Assembly (NCBI RefSeq): GCF_018448935.1 | Contig: NZ_RCWC01000009.1 | Coordinates: 1-64,000, forward strand | DNA length: 64,000 nt | Direction of reading: 5' to 3' | DNA from: Photorhabdus noenieputensis | Lineage (GTDB): Bacteria; Pseudomonadota; Gammaproteobacteria; Enterobacterales; Enterobacteriaceae | Shown here: one piece after another, positions 18,135-26,889 of the stretch | How positions within the stretch are numbered: the stretch's first letter is position 1 | Layout of the letters: every line of letters begins with the position of its first letter | The notes under the pieces: model-generated | The model's database searches: none | Told to the model about the DNA's origin: nothing | The model's input: only the letters and a program-made list of their open reading frames with translations | Translations under genes and position numbers: made by a program

Positions 18135-19283
18135 TTATTCCCACATACTTGCCGCTTCCCGTACCAGATGCCAGAGGGTTGTGCCCGTCTCTGCACCTTC
18201 AACATCAAAAGACATCGCACCCTGAGCAAAGAAGTACTGCTGGCCAGGCAGGCTGTCGGTTTGCCAGATCCCGCTGACCAGTGCCGGATGGTCACCTCTC
18301 AAAGGGGTCACTTGTAGCGGTCCCCGGTCATAACGGGCATACCAGGCCAGGGTGGAAATATCATCAAAATGACCTTCACCATAAAAGTGCAGGGAATGGC
18401 CTTCACGGGGAATGACCCGTATCGGACGTATCAGTTGGTTAATAGCAAAATAACTCTCCGGGACACTGCCCGGCAGTGGCGTTAAGTTCGGGTATTGACC
18501 GGCCCGGATTATCAGACCATTGGAATAAGAACTAATCACCACATCCCGGTAGGGGCGCAGCACCTGACGTATCCAGAATTCTCCACCCAGTCGGTTTACA
18601 AATCGTTTGGACAGCAGGGTGATCCAGTTAATGCCACGGATGGAGTGTTCATACTGTAATTTAGCTGTGAACACTGCGGAGTTCACTTGCAGGGAAGGGT
18701 AACGTTGCGCCAGTTGATACTCTAAAGGAAAGTAGTCATAGAAGTCGTTGGGTAAGACCAAACTGTAGCCACAGTCCCCACTGTCCGGTTCGAGTTGGTC
18801 ACACAGAAAGTCCAGCCAGTCTATAAACCGGGTCATACCATCCTGTCCTTTCAAATAATCCCAAGGCAGTGTCAGGCTTAGGTAAGAGCTATCATCGTCA
18901 CCATCTATTTCTCTGGAATCCAGATAACGCATCAGATAACGAGGTGCCTCATCTTCATTTTTGGCATCACTGACCACCCAACCAGAAAACTGATTTTTTT
19001 TCTGATTAAGAATGCTTTCTTCCACTTTGGCAACATTTTCCGGTGAATATTTTCTTAACCCTTTAAATTCATGACGGTGAAAACGCAGGTGAGTGCCGAA
19101 CTCCTCCCGAAAGCGCCGGTAACAGGCCAGAATGCGCTGTTTTTTCTCCTGGGTGTAGCCCTGTTTAAAAAACAGGGTAATCGAGAGACCCAGACGAGAA
19201 ACAGTCAGCCCATCGCCATTGAGGAAAGTAAACGCGGTCAGTTGTGATTTCAACTGGGCAAAGTAATCTACAATTTCCATCAT
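18135..19283 (-). CDS. TsiV-type (DUF3396) type VI immunity protein, copy A
   Basis: This is about 382 residues of the DUF3396 / TsiV family, known as the immunity partner of VRR-Nuc type VI effectors. Features seen are VDYFAQLKSQL at the N-terminus, LFFKQGYTQEKKQRI, DCGYSLVLPNDFYDYFPLEYQLA in the middle, and a C-terminus ending VREAASMWE. No signal peptide is seen, so it should act in the cytosol, where a nuclease toxin would need blocking. I placed the start at 19283, after GGAG; ATG codons at 19280 and 19292 are alternatives. It is almost identical to copy B at its C-terminal half, with differences gathered in residues about 80-175. It follows copy B by 34 bp in the same operon. Confidence 0.82.
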   Translation of the reverse strand: MMEIVDYFAQLKSQLTAFTFLNGDGLTVSRLGLSITLFFKQGYTQEKKQRILACYRRFREEFGTHLRFHRHEFKGLRKYSPENVAKVEESILNQKKNQFSGWVVSDAKNEDEAPRYLMRYLDSREIDGDDDSSYLSLTLPWDYLKGQDGMTRFIDWLDFLCDQLEPDSGDCGYSLVLPNDFYDYFPLEYQLAQRYPSLQVNSAVFTAKLQYEHSIRGINWITLLSKRFVNRLGGEFWIRQVLRPYRDVVISSYSNGLIIRAGQYPNLTPLPGSVPESYFAINQLIRPIRVIPREGHSLHFYGEGHFDDISTLAWYARYDRGPLQVTPLRGDHPALVSGIWQTDSLPGQQYFFAQGAMSFDVEGAETGTTLWHLVREAASMWE

Positions 19284-19317
19284 TTTCTCCATGAACTATG
19301 AGGCAGTGGATAATCTG

Positions 19318-20463
19318 TTATTCCCACATACTTGCCGCTTCCCGTACCAGATGCCAGAGGGTTGTGCCCGTCTCTGCACCTTCAACATCAAAAGACATCG
19401 CCCCCTGAGCAAAGAAGTACTGCTGGCCAGGCAGGCTATCGGTTTGCCAGATCCCGCTGACCAGTGCCGGATGATCACCTCTCAAAGGGGTCACTTGTAG
19501 CGGTCCCCGGTCATAACGGGCATACCAGGCCAGGGTGGAAATATCATCAAAATGCCCTTCACCATAAAAGTGCAGGGAATGGCCTTCACGGGGAATGACC
19601 CGTATCGGACGTATCAGTTGGTTAATAGCAAAATAACTCTCCGGGACACTGCCCGGCAGTGGCGTTAAGTTCGGGTATTGACCGGCCCGGATTATCAGAC
19701 CATTGGAATAAGAACTAATCACCACATCCCGGTAGGGGCGCAGCACCTGACGTATCCAGAATTCTCCACCCAGTCGGTTTACAAATCGTTTGGACAGCAG
19801 GGTGATCCAATTAATGCCACGGATGGAATGCCCATACTGTAATTTAGCTGTGAACACTGCGGAGTTAACTTGCAAGGAAGGGTAACGTTGCGCCAGTTGA
19901 TACTCTAAAGGAAAGTAGTCATAGAAGTCATTGGGTAAGACCAGACAGTAGCCACAGTCACCACTGTCCGGTTCGAGTTGTTCACACAGAAACTCCAGCC
20001 AGGCCATAAAGCGAGCCATGCCCTCTTGTTCTTTTAGATAATCCCAGGGCAACACCAGACTAAGGTATGAACTACTGTTATCGCCATTAGCTTCATCGGA
20101 ATCCAGATAACGCATCAGGTAATGAGGTGCCTCATCTTCATTTTTGGCATCACTGACCACCCAACCACAAGGCTGGTTTTTTTTCTGATTCAGAATACCC
20201 TCTTCCACTTTGGCAATATTTTCTGGGGAATATTTTTTTAACCCTTTAAATTCATGACGGTGAAAACGCAGGTGAGTGCCGAACTCCTCCCGAAAGCGCC
20301 GGTAACAAGCCAGAATGCGCTGTTTTTTCTCTAGGGTGTAACCCTGTTTAAAAAACAGGGTAATCGAGAGGCCCAGACGAGAAACAGTCAGTCCATCGCC
20401 ATTGAGGAAGGTAAACGCGGTCAGTTGTGATTTCAACTGGGCAAAGTAATCTGAAGTATCCAT
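19318..20463 (-). CDS. TsiV-type (DUF3396) type VI immunity protein, copy B
   Basis: This 381-residue protein of the DUF3396 / TsiV family starts 14 bp after the VRR-Nuc effector gene, with a GGAG site five bases upstream. It is therefore the likely cognate immunity protein. It shares nearly all of its sequence with copy A but differs in the region around KNQPCGWVVSD, DEANGDNSS and KEQEGMARFMAWLEF, which may set effector specificity. The C-terminal 190 residues are essentially the same as copy A's, indicating recent duplication or gene conversion. Binding to and neutralising the nuclease in the cytosol is inferred from the family and the gene order. Confidence 0.85.
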   Translation of the reverse strand: MDTSDYFAQLKSQLTAFTFLNGDGLTVSRLGLSITLFFKQGYTLEKKQRILACYRRFREEFGTHLRFHRHEFKGLKKYSPENIAKVEEGILNQKKNQPCGWVVSDAKNEDEAPHYLMRYLDSDEANGDNSSSYLSLVLPWDYLKEQEGMARFMAWLEFLCEQLEPDSGDCGYCLVLPNDFYDYFPLEYQLAQRYPSLQVNSAVFTAKLQYGHSIRGINWITLLSKRFVNRLGGEFWIRQVLRPYRDVVISSYSNGLIIRAGQYPNLTPLPGSVPESYFAINQLIRPIRVIPREGHSLHFYGEGHFDDISTLAWYARYDRGPLQVTPLRGDHPALVSGIWQTDSLPGQQYFFAQGAMSFDVEGAETGTTLWHLVREAASMWE

Positions 20464-20477
20464 ATTTTCTCCGTTAA

Positions 20478-21836
20478 TTATGAAGCGGTGGCGAATGTCA
20501 CACTCGCCAATATTGCCAGGACGGCGGCTAACGCGGCGGCGCTAACTGCGGCAGCGGCAGCTAAAATTTCCACCAGTGCAATCAGCGCGGCAGCGACGGC
20601 AAGAGTGACTAGGATAACAACGGCAACACCGGCAATAATCACCACCACTTCCAGCATGCCTTCCCCCACCTCTTTTAATATCTGCATCCAGCTAATGTTT
20701 TTTAGCTCTTCCAGGGTGATATCTGAGCCTTGTTGTACAGTCTGCCACCGGGCTTTTATCTCACTCTCCGTCCAGGTCACGATTTTCCCCGTTTGTTCAT
20801 TAACCCAGGAAAACGCGTAACTGATCTGATGGCTTATCGGGTCAATAATCTCTTCACACACCCACTTGCCGGTTTGATTGAGCCAGGTACCAAACTGGGC
20901 AAGAAGCTCCCGGGTACTGTCGCGGACATAATTCAGCCCATTTTCGGCCAGACCCGCCACCTCCTGCCCAAGAACAACCCAGTCTTCATAGCTGGATAAA
21001 AACGACCAGCGGGAAGTGCTGAGAAGCGGTGGATTTTTTGTCAGGGGTTGCGGAATGGTCCCCGGCACACCCTCTGCGGGAGGGGTGGGTAAAGCTTCAT
21101 CATCAGGAGGCGAACCGGGCGGCAGTGGGGCCAGTGGGATCGGATTTTTATAATGTTGGGAACCGGGCTGATAATGTTTTCGCCATGCTTCATCATACTG
21201 TTTTTGTTCCTCAGTACGGTTATCAATGATACGCATCACCCCAAAACGTTTTTCTGTCGCAATCTGGATGTAATCAGCTTGTTGTGCCTGAGTTAGGTCA
21301 TCCCCCGGAAATTTCACCTCAATCAGCATTTTCAGATTATCGGGATGCACAGAACCATCAAAGTAGGTGGCATTTCTGCCCGGCCAACGGATAGCTTCAT
21401 CTTCAACCAGAATAATATCGGGGCGGCGAATGCGTAAAACACCAAATTTCTCCGCGTCTTCGGCAGAAGGCCGGGCAAACGGATTACTGGATTGCGGTAA
21501 ATTATCACCATAACGCCGCTTAGAGTCTTGACTGGTTGCCAGCATGGGTAAGGGGACATCTTGCTCTCCTCGGATAGCAAACACCACTTCTGCTTTATAG
21601 GGCCACAGGAAGTCATGTTTAAATTCCTCAACCTTAATCAACCCACTCATAATGACTTGATTAAGAAAGCGAATAGCGCCCATTTTGGTGACGATCATTG
21701 CCGGCAAACGCAGAGCGTATTCGGCTTTTCTCGCCAGATAACAGGGATCTTCATCGGCGGGAAAGACCCCTATTTCCATCGTACAGGTGATTGATGTGAC
21801 AGCCGGGCACATCTTGCCGTTGTTGGATATTGCCAT
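20478..21836 (-). CDS. VRR-Nuc (PD-(D/E)XK) type VI secretion effector, TseV-like
   Basis: This 452-residue probable DNA-cleaving toxin has its nuclease core in the first 215 residues: RRPDIILVED supplies the Asp, LIEVKFPGDDL supplies the Glu and Lys of PD-(D/E)XK, and TQAQQADY is the typical VRR-Nuc helix. A Pro-rich linker follows (about 235-270), then a region with ELLAQFGTWLNQTG. The last 70 residues form a long hydrophobic Ala/Val/Ile-rich stretch. The gene begins two bases after the VgrG stop, with the ribosome site inside the VgrG end, and is followed by immunity genes. This fits the described TseV/TsiV VRR-Nuc systems delivered by VgrG spikes. Target, DNA damage and VgrG loading are inference. 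Confidence 0.85.
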   Translation of the reverse strand: MAISNNGKMCPAVTSITCTMEIGVFPADEDPCYLARKAEYALRLPAMIVTKMGAIRFLNQVIMSGLIKVEEFKHDFLWPYKAEVVFAIRGEQDVPLPMLATSQDSKRRYGDNLPQSSNPFARPSAEDAEKFGVLRIRRPDIILVEDEAIRWPGRNATYFDGSVHPDNLKMLIEVKFPGDDLTQAQQADYIQIATEKRFGVMRIIDNRTEEQKQYDEAWRKHYQPGSQHYKNPIPLAPLPPGSPPDDEALPTPPAEGVPGTIPQPLTKNPPLLSTSRWSFLSSYEDWVVLGQEVAGLAENGLNYVRDSTRELLAQFGTWLNQTGKWVCEEIIDPISHQISYAFSWVNEQTGKIVTWTESEIKARWQTVQQGSDITLEELKNISWMQILKEVGEGMLEVVVIIAGVAVVILVTLAVAAALIALVEILAAAAAVSAAALAAVLAILASVTFATAS

Positions 21837-21838
21837 AC

Positions 21839-22636
21839 TTATTCCTCCGTAAATTCCATAATATGCTCTACCGGTGTGTTATCACTGGCCTGATATAAGG
21901 TTTGCTTCGGTTTCGGTGGGTTTTCTGGTGAACGCAGTTGCAGATTTTCTTCTGCCGCACTCTGCACAGTCACTGTTCTGCCCAGCGAATCAGTTTTACC
22001 CGGGATAACCTGACCATCGCCGGTGGTGATGGTGTAGGGGACATTCACCAGCGGCTTATCGCTGTGCTCACTGAGCAGGGTATAGCGGGCGGAGTAGTCA
22101 AACAGCGCACCGGCGGGTTTCTTGCCGGTGATATGGTCAGTCATGGTGATGCTGACCCCTTCGATGCGGATATTGCCCATCGGATCAATAACTATCTGAC
22201 CGCCTGCGTTCCCAATGATGATTTGCCCGCTTTCAGAGTGCACCGTGATAGGTTTACCTACGGTAATTTGCTGGTTATCGGCGATGTTTAATTGATGGCT
22301 TTTACCAATGGAAAGGGCTTGCTGACCTTTAATAGTCACCGTTTGATTCTGACCAACTTCAAGCGTCTGGCCGCCCTGCACGGCTTCATCATCATCATTT
22401 TTAATTATCGCGGTGCGGTTATGCGCCACTTCTGTTTGCTGGTCATAGCCTATCTGCGTGGTTTTATCCCGGAGAATCTGCGTATTCATATCCCGCTGAG
22501 CATGAATAAACACTTCCTCGCTTCCTCTGGCATCCTCAAAGCGCAGTTCATTAAATCCCTGTCCTCCATGAGTCCGGGTTTTAAAAGTGGTTTGGGGCAG
22601 TGCGCCAATTCGGCAGGTGAAAACTAATCCATCCAT
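21839..22636 (-). pseudogene. Truncated VgrG (C-terminal beta-helix plus transthyretin-like tail)
   Basis: This is 265 residues of VgrG, compared with about 650-850 for the whole protein. It begins just before THGGQGFNELRFED, the point where Gp5-like beta-helix sequence starts, and lacks the Gp27/Gp44-like head entirely. Repeated strands such as DMNTQILRDKTTQIG and QIIIGNAGGQIVIDP follow. From about residue 180 there is a transthyretin-like tail (VPYTITTGDGQVIPG, TDSLGRTVTV), the kind that docks effectors. AGGGG precedes the ATG at 22636, so it may be expressed. Without the head it cannot form a full spike hub alone. It may be a relic or an adaptor that still couples translation of the effector. 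Confidence 0.75.
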
Positions 22637-22663
22637 ATTTGAACCCCTACATAATTGAACCAT

Positions 22664-23124
22664 TATCCTGAAACGGGGATAACGCAGGAGGCTATTAAGC
22701 GAGCCATTACATGCGGCTCTTTTAAATAGCGCCGGTCTGTTCCGCGGTAAAAAAATGACAGCGTAAAATAGCCATCATTTAATACGTGGCGTTAGAGAGA
22801 ACAATAGACCGCTTCCAACTGAGTAGGATGGAGTGGAGACAAATAACAGAGAATTTCACTCTCTAAATATTATGACCACAAGAGCACGATATTTATCAGA
22901 TGAATATGAAAAGAATGTGATTAATATCACATAAAATGGTTAATTAATCGCCATCAATGAATGGAATGAATAAAAAAAGGGTCACTGGGTTGAATACCAA
23001 GGCGAAACCCAAGCGTACCCATGAAACTAAATGAGGAAGGGAACCCGCAAAAATGCGGTTCCCTTATTCAACTATTAACTTCCGATTACGAAACGACGGG
23101 TGCAATCAATCCAGCTCACCTATT
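22664..23124. other. Intergenic spacer between VgrG remnant and MFS gene
   Basis: I find no VgrG head sequence or other supported gene here. The right end holds the hairpin listed separately. The remainder is AT-rich DNA that presumably contains the promoter for the VgrG-effector-immunity operon. Confidence 0.5.
23037..23065 (-). terminator. Hairpin after the SmvA-like exporter gene
   Basis: A 12-13 bp stem (AAGGGAACCCGCA against TGCGGTTCCCTT, with one bulge) lies 60 bp past the stop of the minus-strand transporter. The T tract after it is weak, so its terminator function is only probable. Confidence 0.45.
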
Positions 23125-24648
23125 TCACTGACGATGAATCACAGCATGAGATGCATCACTCTGTGAGGCGCGGCGGAAATTGAACCACACCAACGCCGCC
23201 ATCATCAGGAGAAATAGCGACGCAGCGCCCATCACAGAAAAAACAGCATCGTCGAACGCTGACTTAGCAAGGCTAACCAAAGCCTGCCCCGCATCCGGCA
23301 CCATATCTTTTGCCGCAATCAACGCGCCATCAATACCATCTTTAGCCACATCGTAGATTGGGGAATCCTCTGGAATGTCAATAAAGTAGCTATAGATGAA
23401 TGACATAATGCTACCCATGATCGCAATGCCCAATCCACCGCCCAATTCATAGGAAACTTCTTCAACGGACGCCGCCATACCCGCCCGATTTGGCGGTGCA
23501 GCCTGCATGATAGTACTGGATGCAGCGGTCATTGTTGCTCCAAGACACATACCGAGCACAAAAAAGCAAACTACCTGCACAGGCAGAGGCGCTGAAAAAC
23601 TCGCCATGAGCGCCAGTATGGCAATGGCGTACATCAACAACGAGGTTATGAGGAATCGAGCACTGCCCAAACGAGGAAGAACCCAGCCACTCACCGGACT
23701 TGCGACAATCGCGCCCAATGAGAATGGCAGAAAATAGAGCCCGGATTGCAAAGGCGTTAATGACAATACCAGTTGCAAACGTTGGCTTAACACCAGATTA
23801 AGTCCCATCAAACAAGCGGAAGCCACCAGCCCGGCGATAACCGCGGATGAGAAAGCCGGGCTTTTGAACAGGTCAAAATCAATCAACGGATGCACACTGC
23901 GTTTTTGCCGTCGAATGAACAACGTCAGAAAACCTATCGTCAGGGTGGCAGTTATCAATATCCCGATATAGGAGGGCTGCCGTTTGGCAAATTCCTTGAT
24001 GGCATAGGCGAAGCTTATCAAGACAACCATGATCTGCAATGAGCCAATCAGATCCCACGGATGAGACGAATCTGTCTTCGCCGTTGGGACAAACAACCAC
24101 GACAGAATGAGTGTCAAAATCACCAAAGGAACGTTGATCAGAAACACCGATCCCCACCAAAAATATTCAAGCAATAAACCGCCAATCAGGGGACCTATTG
24201 CCGCGCCGCCAGAGGCAACCGCCGTCCAGATCCCAATGGCAAATGATTTCTCGTCTTCATCTTCGAATGTCAAAGCGATAATCGACAGTGTGGCAGGCAT
24301 CATGATTGCCGCCCCAACGCCTAATAACGCCCGAGCAACAACCAACATCTCCGGCGAATAAGCGTAGGCCGCCGCCAAGGATGAGAAGCCAAAAACGATG
24401 AGACCGTAAACAAACAACCGTTTATGCCCGATGCGATCTCCCAAGGTACCCGCACCTAGCAACAACCCAGAGACGATAAGAGGATAGATATTCACTATCC
24501 ATAACTTTTCCGTTGTATTCGCCCCCAAGCTGTGGGTCAGACTCGGTAACGCGGTATATAACACTGTCATATCGATAGCAACCAGCGATAACGCGACTGA
24601 AACAGCAGTGAGCACCCACCATTTCTTTATGATATTCATTTCATCCAT
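23125..24648 (-). CDS. DHA2-family 14-TM drug exporter, SmvA-like
   Basis: This is about 507 residues of the major facilitator superfamily, DHA2 group with 14 predicted membrane helices. AIDMTVLYTALPSL, the motif A loop GTLGDRIGHKR, and the motif C-like GIWTAVASGGAAIGPLIGG closely resemble Salmonella SmvA, which exports methyl viologen and quaternary ammonium compounds. It sits in the inner membrane and uses the proton gradient. The start is uncertain: ATG codons at 24681 (immediately after the DUF1062 stop), 24648 and 24639 are all possible, and GGAG lies 12 bases before 24648. It is cotranscribed with the DUF1062 gene. It could export a cluster product, but SmvA-type efflux is the simpler reading. 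Confidence 0.83.
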   Translation of the reverse strand: MDEMNIIKKWWVLTAVSVALSLVAIDMTVLYTALPSLTHSLGANTTEKLWIVNIYPLIVSGLLLGAGTLGDRIGHKRLFVYGLIVFGFSSLAAAYAYSPEMLVVARALLGVGAAIMMPATLSIIALTFEDEDEKSFAIGIWTAVASGGAAIGPLIGGLLLEYFWWGSVFLINVPLVILTLILSWLFVPTAKTDSSHPWDLIGSLQIMVVLISFAYAIKEFAKRQPSYIGILITATLTIGFLTLFIRRQKRSVHPLIDFDLFKSPAFSSAVIAGLVASACLMGLNLVLSQRLQLVLSLTPLQSGLYFLPFSLGAIVASPVSGWVLPRLGSARFLITSLLMYAIAILALMASFSAPLPVQVVCFFVLGMCLGATMTAASSTIMQAAPPNRAGMAASVEEVSYELGGGLGIAIMGSIMSFIYSYFIDIPEDSPIYDVAKDGIDGALIAAKDMVPDAGQALVSLAKSAFDDAVFSVMGAASLFLLMMAALVWFNFRRASQSDASHAVIHRQ

Positions 24649-24681
24649 TCTATATGTCATCTCCAGGAAATCCGGTGTCAT

Positions 24682-25287
24682 TTATACGCAATGATTATCA
24701 TACTCTTGCAATAAATCGTTAACGTTAACGCTAAGAGTGATATCACGTTTCAACTTTTTGTTTAATTCCGTTTCTGTTACCCCCTGAATAGTGCCTTGAT
24801 CAACAAGCTTAGCCACTCGACTACGTGACAATGCAAGCTTTTTGGTCAAGATTGAGATCAATCTGATAGGAATGGGATATTCAAGCTGTATTGTGATCTC
24901 TGCCGCTGGAATTTGAGCGATGTCCTGAAGCTCTTTACCTTCGATGATAAAGTCAGGCGCAGCGCCGAGTTCAGCTCTATTTTTTGCCAATACGCGATAA
25001 TCAAACGCATATCGCCGTATTTCATCTTGATCATTATGCAAAAACCGTTCATACAAATTGCTTTCCAATTTGTTGACATGAATCCTGGAAAAAATATCAA
25101 TATTCCAAGTGTAATCACACTTTTCACATTTATAGATACTCCAAACATCTAAAACTTTTTTTTGCGCATTAACCCTAAAAGTGCCGGCTGGATAAAACTC
25201 CTTTTTTACTTCACAGCCAGGGCAACGTTTCAAAATGGCCTGATAGCCTACAGGCCTTACTAACCAGATAACATTTCTATTTGTCAT
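24682..25287 (-). CDS. DUF1062 protein with zinc ribbon and S4-like C-terminus
   Basis: This 201-residue protein of unknown function has two Cys pairs, CPGC near residue 22 and CEKC near 54, which suggest a zinc ribbon. A following WNIDIFSRI segment and a C-terminal stretch reading LALSRSRVAKLVDQGTI look like an S4-type RNA-binding motif. This matches the DUF1062 family, often annotated next to transporters or regulators. It ends where the exporter frame begins, so the two form an operon. Ten copies of a 7-bp repeat lie 130-200 bp upstream of its start. A nucleic-acid-binding regulatory role is inference only. Confidence 0.72.
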   Translation of the reverse strand: MTNRNVIWLVRPVGYQAILKRCPGCEVKKEFYPAGTFRVNAQKKVLDVWSIYKCEKCDYTWNIDIFSRIHVNKLESNLYERFLHNDQDEIRRYAFDYRVLAKNRAELGAAPDFIIEGKELQDIAQIPAAEITIQLEYPIPIRLISILTKKLALSRSRVAKLVDQGTIQGVTETELNKKLKRDITLSVNVNDLLQEYDNHCV

Positions 25288-25417
25288 GATAGATCCACGT
25301 TTAAATTGGTTAAGTTAGTTACTAGTTACGGCTAAATTGGTCAATTTCACATCTGAATTTGATGATATTCTATAACATCAGATCTTGAAACCCTTTATCA
25401 ATTCGTTGCTTAGCTGG

Positions 25418-25487
25418 CAGAGAACAGAGAACAGAGAACAGAGAACAGAGAACAGAGAACAGAGAACAGAGAACAGAGAACAGAGAA
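25418..25487. repeat. Ten perfect tandem copies of the heptamer CAGAGAA
   Basis: The unit CAGAGAA is repeated ten times without a mismatch over 70 bp. It lies 130-200 bp upstream of the DUF1062-exporter operon start. Because the unit length is seven, copy-number change by slipped-strand mispairing would alter promoter spacing or any reading frame through it. Confidence 0.95.
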
Positions 25488-25950
25488 GCTTGACGTGAAT
25501 TGCTATAAGCCTGCAAGCAATATTTTTTCTGGGCGGTTTTCTGCATCAAATGCCGTTCATTTCGGGATATCAGCACCATAATAGACATAATTCGATCCGG
25601 TTAATGTTATGTGTTGATTTAACGATTGCTCAAATCGTTCAAACCGGATTGAATTCCCTCAACGGGGTAGGCTATTTTGCCGAGCTATTTAATATCGTTA
25701 GTTATTTCAATTAATACGTTCCGCTATTTTTTTCATAAAAAAACATCACGAAAGGGGAAAAAAGTGAAACCGAAAAAACTAGAAATTAAAAAATTAATAT
25801 CGCACCCTCTAGAAAGAGTAAGGATTACATACAAATTCAAAACAATCCCCTAAGAGGGAAATTGTTCGTTATCTTACGGTGAACACGCCATCTTTCCAGT
25901 AACTGATTTATCCAGCACGAAGTTTTTTAGCTTGTTTATCAAGCAAGGAT

Positions 25951-25980
25951 AAGAAAGAAAATATCCCCCAAAAGGGATAT
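25951..25980 (-). terminator. Second hairpin downstream of the RNase gene
   Basis: A stem of ATATCCC against GGGATAT with a six-base loop is followed on the minus strand by TTTCTTTCTT. It is a possible back-up terminator about 90 bp beyond the RNase stop. Confidence 0.4.
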
Positions 25981-26000
25981 ATCGACTATTAAAGAGAGGG

Positions 26001-26030
26001 TAAACCTGACCTACGCTACTGTAGGTCAGG
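26001..26030 (-). terminator. Perfect 10-bp stem downstream of the RNase gene
   Basis: CCTGACCTAC pairs perfectly with GTAGGTCAGG across a six-base loop, 42 bp after the stop of the minus-strand RNase gene. The tail (GTTTACC) is short, so it may stabilise the transcript 3' end as much as terminate. Confidence 0.5.
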
Positions 26031-26071
26031 CATATCACTGTGATTTTCCTTTATAGAAAAGAAAACAATCA

Positions 26072-26851
26072 TTACTCACGCTTTGGACAATCAATCACGT
26101 CGAAATTTTTGCTGTAGCAAATGTACAATTCATCACGATTGATCTGAATGGTTTTGCCCTTCAACGATGGGTTATTTTTCTGGAGGAATTTAATTAACTG
26201 CTCATTAGATGGACGATTACTCGGCAATACCAACTCATCGAACAGTTCCTGCTGTTTACTGAAAAACTGATCTGGCGTTGCAAACGCGCAAACACCATGT
26301 TTTTCCCACTCGGCTTGCAACAGATCTGCCCCGGGAGAAGCGCACAGATAAGGTTCAATCACCTGATAATCCAGTTGTGGCAAATCCCCTTTGCAAAGAC
26401 GTGGATGTTTACGAACATCAGACCAATCACGGCATTGCGCCATTGATTTACCGTTGCAGGTTTGCGCCCATAAGCCGTGAATTACCCAATTAAATTTGTT
26501 TTCGGAGAAGCATTGCAATTCAAATTTTTCATATTCACGCTGTGCCTCATCAAGTTTATTATTACTTTTCAGGCGCTCAATATTTTTTGCTTTGCTCTTA
26601 CAAAATGCTGGAGAATAACTAATAGCCAATTTAAAGTAATCTGTCGATGCAGTTGCATTCTGACCATAACGGTCATTTTTGGCAACGAAATCATAATCTT
26701 TCGGCGGAGTAGCCGGTAAGATACAAGATGCCCCCTCTTCCAATGTTGTTCGAAACTCTAACGAGTCAGTCACTGCTGTTACTTCTGGTTGTTTCGCACA
26801 GCCAACAACCAGCAAAACGAATATTGCTGATAATAAATTAAAAAAACGCAT
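26072..26851 (-). CDS. rna: RNase T2-family ribonuclease I, predicted lipoprotein
   Basis: This 259-residue endoribonuclease cleaves RNA unspecifically outside the cytoplasm. Both active-site blocks of the T2 family are visible: WVIHGLWAQTC (first His) and EWEKHGVCAF (second His with Glu and Lys). Several Cys residues suit disulfides. The N-terminus is a signal peptide ending in a lipobox, VVGC at residues 15-18, so the mature enzyme is probably lipid-anchored, unlike the soluble periplasmic E. coli RNase I. AAGGA precedes the ATG. cpdB lies just upstream on the same strand. Together they could turn external RNA and nucleotides into nucleosides, but a terminator separates them. Confidence 0.88.
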   Translation of the reverse strand: MRFFNLLSAIFVLLVVGCAKQPEVTAVTDSLEFRTTLEEGASCILPATPPKDYDFVAKNDRYGQNATASTDYFKLAISYSPAFCKSKAKNIERLKSNNKLDEAQREYEKFELQCFSENKFNWVIHGLWAQTCNGKSMAQCRDWSDVRKHPRLCKGDLPQLDYQVIEPYLCASPGADLLQAEWEKHGVCAFATPDQFFSKQQELFDELVLPSNRPSNEQLIKFLQKNNPSLKGKTIQINRDELYICYSKNFDVIDCPKRE

Positions 26852-26889
26852 CTTAATTCCTTATGGGAAATCATTTCCCTGTTGATGGT

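Larger units (their letters stand above)
25288..26071. other. AT-rich intergenic region holding the heptamer array and terminators
   Basis: No gene is supported in these 784 bases. They carry the upstream region of the DUF1062-exporter operon, the 7-bp tandem repeat listed separately, and two hairpins near the right end that lie downstream of the RNase gene. A 72-codon minus-strand frame over the repeat is only the translated repeat. Confidence 0.5.

Noticed and set aside
23125-24648. MFS gene as the dedicated exporter of the NRPS/PKS product
   Set aside because: It is over 6 kb away behind an unrelated type VI cassette and has its own operon; SmvA-like efflux is more likely.
25418-25487. 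CRISPR-like array
   Set aside because: The 7-bp units are contiguous without spacers, so it is a simple tandem repeat.
25370-25588. Minus-strand 72-codon frame with repeated FSVLCSL
   Set aside because: It is only the translated heptamer array; no ribosome site and no family resemblance.
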